The notes: generated by a model not told the origin, from the sequence alone. Counted from the first letter of the stretch, positions 46,501 to 61,163 are shown. The stretch is 64,000 nt of DNA from Beutenbergia cavernae DSM 12333 (GCF_000023105.1 NC_012669.1:1550001-1614000); one strand, 5' to 3'. A program made the numbers and translations.

Positions 46501-48093
46501 TCAGGCCGGCCCGAGCAGCAGCTCGGCGGCGGCGCGTGCGCTGACCGCCGAGCTGCCGTACGTGTGCAGCACCCGGGTCGGGGCGACGGGCGTCCCGTCC
46601 GTGCCGCTCAGCACGCCGCCCTCGCCGAGCCGCGGGTCGTCGGGCCAGCCGAGCACGACGACGACGGCGTCCGCTCGCTTCTCGAGCGTGGCCGCGAGCG
46701 CGGCTGCCTCGTCGGCGATCCGGTGCGGCGCGTCGACGACGACGACGACCTCGCCCTCCGCGCGCTCGACGGCCGCGCGGGCGCCGTCGGCGACGCTGCG
46801 CCCGTGGTCGACCTGGGTGCGCAGCTCGATCCGGTGGATCGGCGTCCGCTCGCGCAACGCCGTGCTCACGAGGTCCGCCCCGCGTCCGGCGGCGACGTTG
46901 ACCGCCGAGCGTGCGTCCAGCACGGTGAGCGTCGGGGACGCGGTGACCCGGACGTCACCCGTCACGGCGCACGCCGTGGCGGCGATCTCGACGGCACCGG
47001 CGGCGTCGAGACCGGCGGAGGACGCGACCGGCGCCGTCGCCACCCAGTCCGACAGCGTCGCGACGCGACGCGCCGCCTCCTCGAGCCGCGACGCCGCGAG
47101 GTCGCCGTTCTCCACGGCACCGACGATCGCTGCGAGCACCTCGCGGTACTCGAGCTCGTCATAGCCGGCGGCGCCGGGCAGCGTGGCGTGCGCGCCGCCG
47201 TTGCCGAGGCACAGCAGGTCGACGCCGGCCGCGAGGGCGCGGACCGCCCCAGGGCCTCGCCCGTACACGGCCCGGATGGCGGCCATGTCGATGGCGTCCG
47301 TGACGACGACGCCGTCGAACCCCATGTCGCGCAGGAGGGCGATCGCTGCGGGGTTCACCGTGGCCGGCTCCTCGCCGAGGGCAGTCACGGTGATGTGCGC
47401 GGTGAGGACGGCGCGGACGCCGGCCTCGATCGCCGCGGCGAACGGCGGGAGGTGCCAGCGCTCGAGCTCGTCCATCGTGAGGTCGACGCGCGGGGAGTCG
47501 TGGTGGGAGTCGAGGTGCGTGTCGCCGTGGCCGGGGAAGTGCTTGGCGCACGCGGCGACGCCGCCCGACTGCAGCCCTGCGACGTACGCAGCGGTGTGCC
47601 GCGCCACCAGCGCCGGGTCCGCCCCGAAGGACCGGGTCCCGATGACCGGGTTGCGGGGGTCGACGTTCACGTCGGCAACCGGTGCCAGGTCGACGTCGAC
47701 CCCGGCCTCGCGCAGCTCGCCGGCGATCTGCCGCGCGACCCGCCGGGTGGCGCTCTCGACGTCGTACCGCCCGAGCGCGCCGTGGCCGGGGGCGAAGGAG
47801 CCGCGCCGCGAGTGCAGCCGCGTCACCAGCCCGCCCTCCTCGTCGATGCCGATGAGCGTGCCGTCGCGGGCGTCGTGGATCTGGCCGCACAGGGCGCTCA
47901 GCTGGGCAGCGTCGGCGACGGCGCGCGCGTCGTCATCCGGTCCCGGGTCGTTCGCGGCGAGGTTGTGCCCGAACAGCACGGCGCCGGCGAGCCCGCCCTC
48001 GAGGCCTTCCTGTAACCAGTCGGGGGCGACGGTGCCGGCGAAGCCCGGCCAGATGACGGAGCGGGCCAGGCGCTCGAGCGTGGTGTCGGTCAT
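46501..48093 (-). CDS. nagZ: Beta-N-acetylglucosaminidase, GH3 family, NagZ-like
   Basis: A 530-residue GH3 enzyme. Seen: [16 protein letters not shown] near residue 79, [23 protein letters not shown] near 134, the His/Asp catalytic dyad region [18 protein letters not shown] near 183, and the nucleophile Asp in [13 protein letters not shown]-terminal domain of about 180 residues is present, as in Bacillus NagZ (YbbD). It releases GlcNAc from muropeptides. No signal peptide is seen, so cytoplasmic action on imported fragments is likely. It faces the ABC operon and is divergent from the POT gene. The minus-strand promoter has TTGACA with a weak copy of the 17-bp operator. Confidence 0.9.
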   Translation of the reverse strand: MTDTTLERLARSVIWPGFAGTVAPDWLQEGLEGGLAGAVLFGHNLAANDPGPDDDARAVADAAQLSALCGQIHDARDGTLIGIDEEGGLVTRLHSRRGSFAPGHGALGRYDVESATRRVARQIAGELREAGVDVDLAPVADVNVDPRNPVIGTRSFGADPALVARHTAAYVAGLQSGGVAACAKHFPGHGDTHLDSHHDSPRVDLTMDELERWHLPPFAAAIEAGVRAVLTAHITVTALGEEPATVNPAAIALLRDMGFDGVVVTDAIDMAAIRAVYGRGPGAVRALAAGVDLLCLGNGGAHATLPGAAGYDELEYREVLAAIVGAVENGDLAASRLEEAARRVATLSDWVATAPVASSAGLDAAGAVEIAATACAVTGDVRVTASPTLTVLDARSAVNVAAGRGADLVSTALRERTPIHRIELRTQVDHGRSVADGARAAVERAEGEVVVVVDAPHRIADEAAALAATLEKRADAVVVVLGWPDDPRLGEGGVLSGTDGTPVAPTRVLHTYGSSAVSARAAAELLLGPA

Positions 48094-48123
48094 GGGTGAA
48101 CCTTATGAGCGCCGGGCACCGGC

Positions 48124-48140
48124 ATGTCAACGAGCAACGC
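48124..48140 (-). promoter_or_regulatory. Weak third operator copy at the nagZ promoter
   Basis: On the minus strand GCGTTGCTCGTTGACAT matches the namZ palindrome at 10 of 17 positions, with the right half TTGACAT intact and followed by GC as in the 37964 copy. TTGACA serves as -35 and TAAGGT, 19 nt on, as -10. Confidence 0.4.
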
Positions 48141-48185
48141 GTCGGAGCACACGTCCGTCATTCAGTTTCGGCCGACGCGGGCGGG

Positions 48186-49741
48186 ATGCCGCCCGCACCC
48201 ACTGATGCCACGATCGCCCCCATGGCAGCCGCGGCCGGTCCGGATCGCCCGCCGTCCGCCGTCGTGCCCGGCGAGCGCACGTTCTTCGGCCACCCGCGCG
48301 GCCTCATGACGCTCTTCGGCACGGAGCTGTGGGAGCGGTTCAGCTACTACGGGATGCGCGCCATCCTGCTGCTCTACCTCACGGACGCCATCGCGAACGG
48401 CGGCCTGGGGCTCGACGACGTCACAGGCGAGGCGCTCGTCGCCATCTACGGCAGCGCGGTGTACCTGCTGTCGGTGGCCGGCGGGTGGCGGACCGCGTCA
48501 TCGGAGCGCGTCGCTCGACGCTGTACGGCGGGATCGTCATCGCCGCCGGGCACGTCTTCCTCGCCGTCCCCGGCGCCGGCTTCACGTACCTCGGCATCGT
48601 CCTCGTGGCGTGGGGCACCGGTCTGCTCAAGCCGAACGTGTCGTCGATGGTCGGTGAGCTGTACGAGCGGGACGACCCACGCCGCGACTCGGCGTTCTCG
48701 ATCTTCTACATGGGCATCAACATCGGGTCGCTGTTCGCCCCGATCCTCGTCGGGATCGCCAACCAGATCGGCGGCTACCACGCCGGGTTCGCCGTCGCCG
48801 CCGTCGGCATGAGCGTCGCCCTCGTGTTCTTCGTCGCCGGTCGCCGGTTCCTGCCCGGGGCGGGCGACGACGTCCCGAACCCGATCGAGCCGCGAGAGCG
48901 GGGCAAGATCGTGCGGCTCGGCGCGATGATCGTCGGCGGTGTCGCGCTGATCTACCTCGTCGCCGTGGGTGTGGCCGGCTCGTGGGGCATCACGTCGGTG
49001 GTGGACGCACTGAGCTACCTCGCGCTGCTCGCGCCGATCCTGTACTTCGTGGTGATGTACCGCTCGCCGCGCGTGACAGACGTCGAACGGCCGCGGCTCG
49101 TGGCGTACATCCCGCTGTTCGTGGCGGCGATGGTCTTCTTCATGATCTTCGAGCAGGCGGCGACGACGTTGACGACGTTCGCGCGGGACCGGACGCAGCT
49201 CGAGCTCTTCGGCGTCGAGGTCAGCCCGGCGTTCTTCCAGTCCGTGAATCCCGCCGCGATCATCGTGCTGGCGCCGCTGTTCGCCTGGCTCTGGGTCCGG
49301 ACGAGGGATCGCCCGCCGACGCCGTACAAGTTTGCGATCGGCCTGGCGCTCGCGGCGGCGTCGTTCCTGTTCCTCTCCGGCGCCTCGGCCGTCGTGGGGG
49401 AGGGGCTCGCGCCGGCGTGGGTGCTCGTCGTCGTGTACGTGGTGCAGACGCTCGGGGAGCTGTGCCTGTCGCCGGTGGGACTGGCGGCGACGACGCTGCT
49501 CGCGCCACGGGCGTTCCGGGGCCAGGCGATGGCGCTCTGGTTCCTCGCCTCGTCCGCGGGGCAGGCGATCACGGCCCAGCTCGTGCAGGTGACGGACGGT
49601 GCGTCCGACACGGCGTACTTCGGCTGGACCGGGGCCGTCGCTCTGGCGTGCGCCGGGGTGGTGTGGGCGCTGTCGCCGTGGGTCACGCGGCACGTCCGAC
49701 GCGCCGACACCATGGAGGGCGTCCACACCGCCGGCGAATGA
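48186..49741 (+). pseudogene. POT-family (PTR2) proton-dependent peptide transporter, frameshifted
   Basis: The N-terminal part, [33 protein letters not shown], is the POT family hallmark (ExxERFxYYG). It lies in one frame up to about 48490, ending LLSVAGGW. The rest, from [15 protein letters not shown] through [13 protein letters not shown] to the end, lies in another frame. The junction reads GGGTGGCGGAC. Restoring one TGGC (GGGTGGCTGGCGGAC) would give GGWLADRVIG, the conserved motif, and makes the total length divisible by 3. It is therefore a 4-nt deletion or a sequencing error. It would import di- or tripeptides, fitting murein peptide recovery beside nagZ. Starts at ATG 48186 or ATG 48222. 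Confidence 0.85.
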
Positions 49742-49857
49742 GGCGCTGGTGCCGCTCGTGGGGACCACAGGGCGGACGCCTGACCCGCCTCGTCGCGGAC
49801 GCGACGTACCGTGGCGCGGCGCCCATGCGCGGGCGCGCACTCGCCTGAGGAGCTGAC

Positions 49858-51717
49858 ATGAGCCGCCCGTTGCGCTCTCGAACGTCCACCCACGGCCGCA
49901 ACATGGCCGGCGCGCGCGCCCTGTGGCGTGCGACAGGCATGGGGTCCGACGACTTCGGCAAACCGATCGTGGCGATCGCGAACTCGTACACGCAGTTCGT
50001 CCCCGGGCACGTGCACCTCAAGGACATGGGCGATCTCGTGGCGTCGGCGATCCAGGAGGCGGGCGGCGTCGCGAAGGAGTTCAACACGATCGCCGTCGAC
50101 GACGGCATCGCGATGGGCCACGGCGGGATGCTCTACTCGCTGCCCAGCCGCGACCTCATCGCCGATTCCGTCGAGTACATGGTGAACGCGCACTGCGCCG
50201 ACGCCCTCGTGTGCATCTCGAACTGCGACAAGATCACGCCCGGCATGCTCAACGCCGCCCTCCGCCTGAACATCCCCGTGGTCTTCGTGTCCGGCGGGCC
50301 GATGGAGGCGGGCAAGGCGGTGGTGGCCGACGGCGTGGCCCGGACGCCGCTCAACCTCGTCAACGCGATCAACTACTCGGCGGACGACGACGTGTCCGAC
50401 GACGCGCTGGCCCAGGTGGAGGAGAACGCCTGCCCCACGTGCGGCTCGTGCTCCGGCATGTTCACGGCGAACTCGATGAACTGCCTCACGGAGGCGCTCG
50501 GCCTGTCGCTCCCGGGCAACGGCTCGACGCTCGCCACGCACGCGGCTCGCAAGGAGCTGTTCCTCGAGGCGGGTCGCACGATCGTCGAGCTCGCTCGTCG
50601 CTACTACGACGAGGAGGACGACGGCGCCGCGCCGCGTTCCATCGCCACGAAGGCCGCATTCACGAACGCGATGGCCCTCGACGTCGCCATGGGTGGGTCG
50701 ACGAACACGGTGCTGCACATCCTGGCCGCGGCACAGGAGGGCGAGGTCGACTTCACGCTGGCCGACATCGAGGGGCTCAGCCGGCGCGTGCCGTGCCTGT
50801 CGAAGGTCGCTCCCAACCACCCGAGCTTCCACATGGAGGACGTCCACCGCGCCGGGGGGATCCCTGCCCTGCTGGGCGAGCTCGACCGCGCGGGCCTGCT
50901 CGACCACGACGTCACGTCCGTGCACACGCCGACGCTGCGCGCGTGGCTGGACGACTGGGACATCCGGGGCGGACTGGCCACCGACCGGGCTGTCGAGCTG
51001 TTCCACGCGGCGCCGGGCGGGGTGCGCACGACCCAGGCGTTCTCGACGTCGAACGTCTGGGAGAGCCTGGACACGGACGCCGCCGAGGGCTGCATCCGTG
51101 ACCTCGAGCACGCCTACACCGTGGAGGGCGGGCTGGCGGTGCTGCGCGGCAACCTCGCCGTCGACGGCGCCGTGTTCAAGACCGCCGGCGTCGACCCCGA
51201 CGTCTTCCACTTCGTCGGGACCGCGCTGGTGTGCGAGTCGCAGGACGAGGCTGTCGAGAAGATCCTCAGCAAGCAGGTCCAGCCGGGGCACGTCGTCGTC
51301 GTGCGCTACGAGGGCCCCGCGGGCGGCCCGGGCATGCAGGAGATGCTGTACCCGACGTCGTTCCTCAAGGGTCGCGGCCTCGGCAAGGTGTGCGCGCTCA
51401 TCACCGACGGACGCTTCTCGGGCGGATCCTCCGGGATCTCCGTGGGGCACGTCTCGCCCGAGGCGGCCGCGGGTGGCCTGATCGGCCTCGTCGAGGACGG
51501 CGACGAGATCGAGATCGACGTCGACACCCGGCTCATCCGCCTCAACGTCCCGGACGCGGTGCTCGCCGAGCGCCGCGCCAAGATGGAGGCACGCGAGCAC
51601 CCCTGGCAGCCCGTCGGCCGCGACAGGTACGTGTCGCCGGCGCTCCAGGCGTACGCGGCGATGGCGACGTCGGCCGACCGCGGCGCCGTGCGCGACGTGT
51701 CTCTCATCCGGCGCTGA
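49858..51717 (+). CDS. ilvD: Dihydroxy-acid dehydratase, E. coli-type [4Fe-4S] class
   Basis: A 619-residue enzyme of isoleucine/valine synthesis that dehydrates dihydroxy-acids to 2-keto acids. It resembles E. coli IlvD in length and motifs: [10 protein letters not shown] (no Cys at the first ligand position of the other class), [10 protein letters not shown] with Cys123, and [17 protein letters not shown] with Cys192/195/198. The C-terminus has [12 protein letters not shown]. Oxygen-sensitive [4Fe-4S] is expected for this class. A GAGGAG ribosome-binding site precedes the ATG. A second, different IlvD follows at 52341. Confidence 0.93.
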   Translation: MSRPLRSRTSTHGRNMAGARALWRATGMGSDDFGKPIVAIANSYTQFVPGHVHLKDMGDLVASAIQEAGGVAKEFNTIAVDDGIAMGHGGMLYSLPSRDLIADSVEYMVNAHCADALVCISNCDKITPGMLNAALRLNIPVVFVSGGPMEAGKAVVADGVARTPLNLVNAINYSADDDVSDDALAQVEENACPTCGSCSGMFTANSMNCLTEALGLSLPGNGSTLATHAARKELFLEAGRTIVELARRYYDEEDDGAAPRSIATKAAFTNAMALDVAMGGSTNTVLHILAAAQEGEVDFTLADIEGLSRRVPCLSKVAPNHPSFHMEDVHRAGGIPALLGELDRAGLLDHDVTSVHTPTLRAWLDDWDIRGGLATDRAVELFHAAPGGVRTTQAFSTSNVWESLDTDAAEGCIRDLEHAYTVEGGLAVLRGNLAVDGAVFKTAGVDPDVFHFVGTALVCESQDEAVEKILSKQVQPGHVVVVRYEGPAGGPGMQEMLYPTSFLKGRGLGKVCALITDGRFSGGSSGISVGHVSPEAAAGGLIGLVEDGDEIEIDVDTRLIRLNVPDAVLAERRAKMEAREHPWQPVGRDRYVSPALQAYAAMATSADRGAVRDVSLIRR

Positions 51718-51800
51718 CTCGATCGACGTGCGGCGTCCGGCGCCGTGCGGGATGCTCGCCGGGAGGGGGCACGCCGTCGCCCACGTCGAGGAGCCGAGCG

Positions 51801-52313
51801 GTGCGCGAGATCGTCGGCCGATCGCCCAAGCAGACATCGGTGCTGTGGGTCCCCGTCGGCCTCGGCCTTTTCTGGACCGGGTACTGGACGGTGCAGCTGG
51901 CCAGGGGTGACGATCGCGCGCCGATCATCGTCGCCGTTGTTGTCGCGTTCGTTGGGCTCAGCGTCGCAGTCCTGCTGAACGGCCGAACCTCGCTCGTGCT
52001 GACGGACGACGAGCTGATCCTCGAGCGGCGCCACCGCCCCCTCCGCGTCGAGCGTGCTGCGGTCCGCGCCGTTCACGGCGATGTGCCGGACCGCCCGACG
52101 TGGTCCGAGGTCGTCGTCGTCGAGCACGACTCGGGGAGCGTGCGCCTGCCGCCGATCGACGTGCCGCCGGGCACCGTGATCGAGCGCCTGCAGCGCTGGG
52201 CCGACGTCGGCGAGCGCCCCGGAACGTCGGCCCCACCGGCGACCGTCCCACGGACGTCGTCACCACCGACGGCGCACGGAGTCGGCGACCTTCCCCTGGG
52301 GCCGGATGCCTGA
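51801..52313 (+). CDS. Small membrane protein with PH-like domain
   Basis: A 170-residue protein. Two hydrophobic segments (about 14-33 and 40-57) precede LVLTDDELILERRHRPLRVERAAVRAV, which resembles a bacterial PH domain, and a Pro/Thr-rich tail. GTG 51801 has GAGGAG 9 nt upstream. It sits between the two ilvD genes, but nothing in it relates to branched-chain amino acids. Confidence 0.65.
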   Translation: MREIVGRSPKQTSVLWVPVGLGLFWTGYWTVQLARGDDRAPIIVAVVVAFVGLSVAVLLNGRTSLVLTDDELILERRHRPLRVERAAVRAVHGDVPDRPTWSEVVVVEHDSGSVRLPPIDVPPGTVIERLQRWADVGERPGTSAPPATVPRTSSPPTAHGVGDLPLGPDA

Positions 52314-52328
52314 CGTGCGCCCGCTGCC

Positions 52329-52341
52329 TAGGCTCGGCACA
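52329..52341 (+). promoter_or_regulatory. Leaderless promoter of the second ilvD
   Basis: TAGGCT (52329-52334) is followed after 6 nt by the ATG at 52341, with no ribosome-binding site between them. Confidence 0.45.
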
Positions 52342-54050
52342 TGACTGCGACCCCCGACACCGCTCCGGACATCAAGCCCCGCTCGCGCCAGGTCACCGAC
52401 GGCCTGGAGGCGACCGCAGCACGGGGGATGCTCCGCGCCGTCGGCCTCGGCGACGAGGACTTCGCGAAGCCGCAGATCGGCGTCGCGAGCTCGTGGAACG
52501 AGATCACGCCGTGCAACCTGTCGCTCGACCGGCTCGCCGACGCCGTCAAGAGCGGTGTGCACGCGGCCGGCGGCTACCCGCTCGAGTTCGGCACGATCTC
52601 CGTGTCGGACGGCATCTCGATGGGCCACGAGGGGATGCACTTCTCGCTGGTGTCGCGCGAGGTGATCGCCGACTCCGTGGAGACCGTCATGCAGGCGGAG
52701 CGACTGGACGGCTCCGTGCTGCTCGCCGGGTGCGACAAGTCCCTCCCCGGGATGCTCATGGCGGCCGCGCGGCTCGACCTCGCGAGCGTGTTCCTGTACG
52801 CCGGCTCGATCATGCCCGGCTGGGTGAAGCTCTCGGACGGCACCGAGAAGGACGTGACGATCATCGACGCGTTCGAGGCCGTCGGGGCGTGCGCGCGCGG
52901 GCTCATGAGCCGCGAGGACGTCGACCGCATCGAGCGGGCCATCTGCCCCGGCGAGGGCGCGTGCGGCGGGATGTACACGGCGAACACCATGGCGTCGGTG
53001 GCCGAGGCGATGGGCATGTCGATCCCGGGATCGGCGGCGCCGCCGTCGGCCGACCGTCGCCGCGACGCGTTCGCGCACCGCAGCGGTGAGGCGGTCGTCG
53101 AGATGCTCCGGCAGGGGATCACCGCACGGCAGGTCATGACGAAGGAGGCGTTCGAGAACGCGATCGCCGTCGTCATGGCGTTCGGGGGCTCCACGAACGC
53201 CGTCCTCCACCTGCTCGCGATCGCCTACGAGGCCGAGGTGGACCTGACGCTCGGCGACTTCCAGCGCGTCGCGGCGCGGGTCCCGCACCTCGGCGATCTC
53301 AAGCCGTTCGGCCGGTACGTGATGAACGACGTCGACCGTATCGGGGGCGTCCCGGTCGTCATGAAGGCGCTGCTCGACGCCGGGCTCCTGCACGGGGACT
53401 GCCTGACCGTCACGGGGCGGACCGTCGCGGAGAACCTCGAGGCCATCGCGCCCCCTGACCCGGACGGAAAGATCCTGCGTGCGCTGGACAACCCCATCCA
53501 TCGCACCGGCGGCATCAGCATCCTGCACGGCACCCTCGCGCCCGAAGGCGCCGTCGTGAAGTCCGCGGGGTTCGACTCGGACGTGTTCGAGGGCACGGCG
53601 CGCGTGTTCGACCGGGAGCGGGCCGCCATGGACGCGCTCGAGGACGGCACGATCACCGACGGCGACGTCGTCGTCATCCGGTACGAGGGGCCGAAGGGCG
53701 GCCCTGGGATGCGCGAGATGCTCGCGATCACGGGCGCCATCAAGGGCGCCGGCCTGGGCAAGACGGTGCTGCTGCTCACCGACGGCCGGTTCTCGGGCGG
53801 CACGACGGGGTTGTGTGTCGGGCACGTCGCACCGGAGGCCGTCGACGCCGGGCCGATCGCGTTCGTGCGTGACGGCGACCCGATCCGGCTCGACGTCGCG
53901 AACGCCACGCTGGACCTCCTCGTCGCCCCGGCGGAGCTCGAGGCCCGCCGCGCCGGCTGGGAGCCGCTCCCGCCCAGGTACACCCGGGGGGTGCTGGCGA
54001 AATACGCCAAGCTCGTCGGGTCGGCGTCGACGGGTGCGGTGCTGGAGTGA
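52341..54050 (+). CDS. ilvD2: Dihydroxy-acid dehydratase, plant/mycobacterial-type [2Fe-2S] class
   Basis: A 569-residue paralogue of the 49858 gene. Its three cluster ligands are visible: Cys58 in NEITPCNLS, Cys131 in AGCDKSLPG and Cys208 in [12 protein letters not shown]. This is the oxygen-tolerant [2Fe-2S] pattern of plant and M. tuberculosis enzymes. It also has [11 protein letters not shown] near residue 475. Having both classes side by side could give branched-chain synthesis under differing oxygen or iron supply; one could instead act on sugar acids. It has its own leaderless promoter. Confidence 0.93.
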   Translation: MTATPDTAPDIKPRSRQVTDGLEATAARGMLRAVGLGDEDFAKPQIGVASSWNEITPCNLSLDRLADAVKSGVHAAGGYPLEFGTISVSDGISMGHEGMHFSLVSREVIADSVETVMQAERLDGSVLLAGCDKSLPGMLMAAARLDLASVFLYAGSIMPGWVKLSDGTEKDVTIIDAFEAVGACARGLMSREDVDRIERAICPGEGACGGMYTANTMASVAEAMGMSIPGSAAPPSADRRRDAFAHRSGEAVVEMLRQGITARQVMTKEAFENAIAVVMAFGGSTNAVLHLLAIAYEAEVDLTLGDFQRVAARVPHLGDLKPFGRYVMNDVDRIGGVPVVMKALLDAGLLHGDCLTVTGRTVAENLEAIAPPDPDGKILRALDNPIHRTGGISILHGTLAPEGAVVKSAGFDSDVFEGTARVFDRERAAMDALEDGTITDGDVVVIRYEGPKGGPGMREMLAITGAIKGAGLGKTVLLLTDGRFSGGTTGLCVGHVAPEAVDAGPIAFVRDGDPIRLDVANATLDLLVAPAELEARRAGWEPLPPRYTRGVLAKYAKLVGSASTGAVLE

Positions 54051-54073
54051 GGCGGGAGCCGGCTCGCGCGGCC

Positions 54074-54108
54074 CGGTGGGTCGCGGGATCCTGACCTGAG
54101 ACCCACCG
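54074..54108 (+). promoter_or_regulatory. Hairpin adjoining the ribosome-binding site of the PCD-VOC gene
   Basis: CGGTGGGTC (54074-54082) pairs perfectly with GACCCACCG (54100-54108). The ribosome-binding site GAGGAGG starts at 54108. It could terminate the ilvD2 transcript or modulate translation; no T-tract. Confidence 0.45.
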
Positions 54109-54120
54109 AGGAGGCCCGTC

Positions 54121-54816
54121 ATGTCGGACGCGATCAGCCCACAGCAGTTCCACGACGCCGACGGCCTCGAGGACTGGCGCGTCCTGCTGCGCCGCGCGCA
54201 CAGCGTCTTCCGGACGGGCTCGTTCGCCGTCGGCGTCGCCCTGGTCGACGCCATCGGGCGGCTCGCCGACGCCGCGAACCACCATCCCGACGTCGACCTG
54301 CGGTACTCGTGCGTGGTGGTGCGGCTGTCCTCGCACGACGTCGGCGGACTGTCCGAGCGCGACGTCGCGCTCGCGCGGGGGATCTCGCGTGCCGCGGCCG
54401 CGCTGGGGGTCACCGCGGACCCGGCCGCGACGCTCGAGCTCGAGATCGCCGTCGACGCGATGAGCCGACCCGCAGTGCGGGCGTTCTGGCACGCGGTCCT
54501 GGCCTACGACGAGGTGCCGATCCCGGGGGTCGCAGAATCCGCAGAAGCACGGGAGCTGAACGATCCGCTCGGGCACGGGCCGGCGTTCTGGTTCCAGCAG
54601 ATGGACGTGCCGCGCACGGAGCGCAACCGGATCCATGTGGACGTGACGGTCCCGCACGACGTCGCGCGCGCACGGGTCGACGCCGCCCTCGCGGCCGGGG
54701 GCCGGCTCGTGTCCGCGGAGCACGCGCCCGCGTTCTGGGTCCTGGCCGACGCCGAGGGGAACGAGGCGTGCGTCTCGACCTGGCAGGGACGCGAGGCGCC
54801 GGAGCCGACGACCTGA
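54121..54816 (+). CDS. Pterin-4a-carbinolamine dehydratase (PCD) domain fused to a VOC domain
   Basis: A 231-residue protein. Residues about 5-100 are a PCD/PhhB domain: ANHHPDVDLRYSCVVVRLSSHDVGGLSERDVALA contains the HHP and Tyr-x-x-Val hallmarks. Residues about 105-225 look like a glyoxalase/VOC module (LELEIAVDAM, PFWFQQ-like AFWFQQMDVPR, WVLADAEGNEACVSTW). PCD recycles oxidised tetrahydrobiopterin or has moonlighting roles. No aromatic hydroxylase gene is near, so the pterin role is uncertain. Strong GAGGAGG ribosome-binding site. Confidence 0.8.
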   Translation: MSDAISPQQFHDADGLEDWRVLLRRAHSVFRTGSFAVGVALVDAIGRLADAANHHPDVDLRYSCVVVRLSSHDVGGLSERDVALARGISRAAAALGVTADPAATLELEIAVDAMSRPAVRAFWHAVLAYDEVPIPGVAESAEARELNDPLGHGPAFWFQQMDVPRTERNRIHVDVTVPHDVARARVDAALAAGGRLVSAEHAPAFWVLADAEGNEACVSTWQGREAPEPTT

Positions 54817-55351
54817 GGAGGGCCGCTCGCACGCGTCCTGCCCGGCCGGAGGCCGCAGGATCCGCGTGATTCCGCCGATTTGCCGAGCGGCCACAGCAGT
54901 GCCTACAGTAGAGCCACTGCCCCGCACGGGAGGAACGGACGCCGGATCGGCGGACGGTCCCGAAGGCAGAACCCACCTTGAACGAACGGTCTCGGACCGG
55001 CTTCTTGAGCGGGTTGACCACCAGCACGATCTGTGACGGAAGCCTCAGGGCCCGACGTTGACGGACGTGTGGTGTGGGGGGTAGTTTGGAGAGGTTGCCC
55101 TGATGGCTGGGCCTGCTGGTTGGTGGGTGTGGTTGTTGGTGTGTGTCTGTTTCTTGAGAACTCAACAGTGTGTTTGAATCGATGCCATAGTTTTGTCCTC
55201 GTCCGTGGGGCTGGTGGCTGCTGACTTTGTTGGTGGTTGTTGGTTTTGCGGTGGGGTTCCTTTGGTTGCATGCCCTCGGTTGTGGGGGTGTGTTGCTGGG
55301 GTTTACTGTTTCGTTATTGTTCTTACCGCCTCTTTTTGGGGTGGTGGGGTT
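54817..55351. other. rRNA operon promoter and leader region, no protein gene
   Basis: This 535-nt stretch holds one clear promoter (54880-54909), a TTGAGAACTCAACAGTG element (55154-55170) that recurs before 23S, and GATGCCA (55181-55187), complementary to TGGCATC just after 16S (56893-56899). From about 55080 it is G/T-rich and lower in GC than the genes around it. Short open frames here carry no recognisable protein. Confidence 0.75.
54880..54909 (+). promoter_or_regulatory. rRNA operon promoter
   Basis: TTGCCG (54880-54885), an 18-nt spacer and TACAGT (54904-54909) form a housekeeping-type promoter about 440 nt before 16S. It is the best match in the leader; others may exist. Confidence 0.6.
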
Positions 55352-60363
<5,012 letters not shown>

Positions 60364-60385
60364 ACAACACAACATCACTGATGTG

Positions 60386-60399
60386 CGCGTCCACTGTGC
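60386..60399 (+). promoter_or_regulatory. 3' half of the 23S processing stem
   Basis: CGCGTCCACTGTGC pairs with 57212-57225. See that entry. Confidence 0.75.
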
Positions 60400-60490
60400 G
60401 GTTCCCGAACCACCACCCCCGCAACCCCCAAACCCCACCACAACGGTGGACAACACAGGGGTTCGCGAGCAAGGGTGACAGTTCCATAGA

Positions 60491-60609
60491 GTTACGGCGG
60501 CCATAGCGAGGCGGGAAACGCCCGGTACCATTCCGAACCCGGAAGCTAAGCCCCTCAGCGCCGATGGTACTGCACGGGAGACCGTGTGGGAGAGTAGGAC
60601 ACCGCCGAA
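60491..60609 (+). rRNA. rrf: 5S ribosomal RNA
   Basis: About 119 nt. GTTACGGCGGCCATAGCG at the 5' end pairs with ACCGCCGAAC at the 3' end. Internal CCGAACCCGGAAGCTAAG is the conserved loop. Ends approximate by a few bases. Confidence 0.93.
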
Positions 60610-60619
60610 CACCCATTCA

Positions 60620-60656
60620 CGAAAGGGCCACCCACCAGGGTGGCCCTTTCGTCGTT
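60620..60656 (+). terminator. Intrinsic terminator of the rRNA operon
   Basis: CGAAAGGGCCACCC (60620-60633) pairs perfectly with 60638-60651 around the loop ACCA, followed by TCGTTTT. It lies 10 nt after 5S. Confidence 0.92.
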
Positions 60657-61071
60657 TTCGGGTGAGGTCACGCACCAGGCGGGGACCTTCACCGGGCGTG
60701 AGCGTGCGGGGCTCTCCGGAGTGGGGGCATCCCGTCGTCGTTGTGCCGGCCAGCCTCAGCGGGGGCCGTGCCACGGCCACGCGGCGTGCGCCGCCCCGAC
60801 GCGGCGTGCGCCGCCCCGACGCGGCGTGGCGGGCGCCCCCTCGCGGCGTGCGGCCGGCAACACCGGGCTTGCGCCGGCCGCAACAAGCGTGCGCCGGCCA
60901 CACGTGGTCTGCGTCCGCCCACACCTGGCGTGCCGTCGGCGGTGCTGCTCGGCGGCGGAGGCTGGGCTGCACGGCCGTGTTCATGGACGCCGGCGAGGGT
61001 TGGAGTGCGGTCGATCGACCCGTCCAGAGCCCGGACCGTGGTCCCAGGATGCGAGACGGACCCGGGCGAGC
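60657..61071. other. Intergenic region between rrn terminator and ilv promoter
   Basis: No convincing gene. Open frames on both strands are long only because of the repeats and high GC; none starts with a good site or resembles a protein. It contains the degenerate tandem array at 60781-60945. Confidence 0.7.
60781..60945. repeat. Degenerate ~20-bp tandem array
   Basis: Two identical 20-bp units (GCGGCGTGCGCCGCCCCGAC, 60781-60800 and 60801-60820) are followed by about six diverged 18-22-bp units sharing GCGTGCGCCGGCC-like cores (for example CTTGCGCCGGCCGCAACA and GCGTGCGCCGGCCACAC). The gradient runs from identical to diverged along the array. Confidence 0.7.
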
Positions 61072-61106
61072 GTGACCGCGGTGCCCGCGGGGCGTATGGT
61101 GTCGAC
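61072..61106 (+). promoter_or_regulatory. ilv operon promoter
   Basis: GTGACC (61072-61077), a 17-nt spacer and TATGGT (61095-61100). Only 6 nt separate the -10 from the leader-peptide ATG, so the transcript should begin at or next to that ATG. Confidence 0.65.
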
Positions 61107-61163
61107 ATGCGCATGATTCAGCTCGTCGTAGTTCTTCCGGGGCGCGCGGTCGTCCTGGCTTAG
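61107..61163 (+). CDS. ilvL: ilvB leader peptide (attenuation)
   Basis: An 18-residue open frame, [18 protein letters not shown]. Nine of its 18 residues are Ile, Val or Leu, the three end products of the pathway. It lies directly behind the ilv promoter and is followed by overlapping hairpins and a T-run. This is the layout of the ilvBNC attenuators of Corynebacterium and mycobacteria. When charged branched-chain tRNAs are scarce, ribosomes would stall on the VVVL or VVL codons and change the RNA fold. Translation probably starts leaderless. Confidence 0.85.
   Translation: MRMIQLVVVLPGRAVVLA

Noticed and set aside
49858-54050. Mobile element or prophage origin for the second ilvD.
   Set aside because: No integrase, transposase, tRNA target or flanking repeat is visible, and codon use matches its neighbours.
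60657-61071. Overlapping open frames on both strands between 5S and ilv.
   Set aside because: They follow the GC-rich tandem repeats, have no start signals and resemble no protein.
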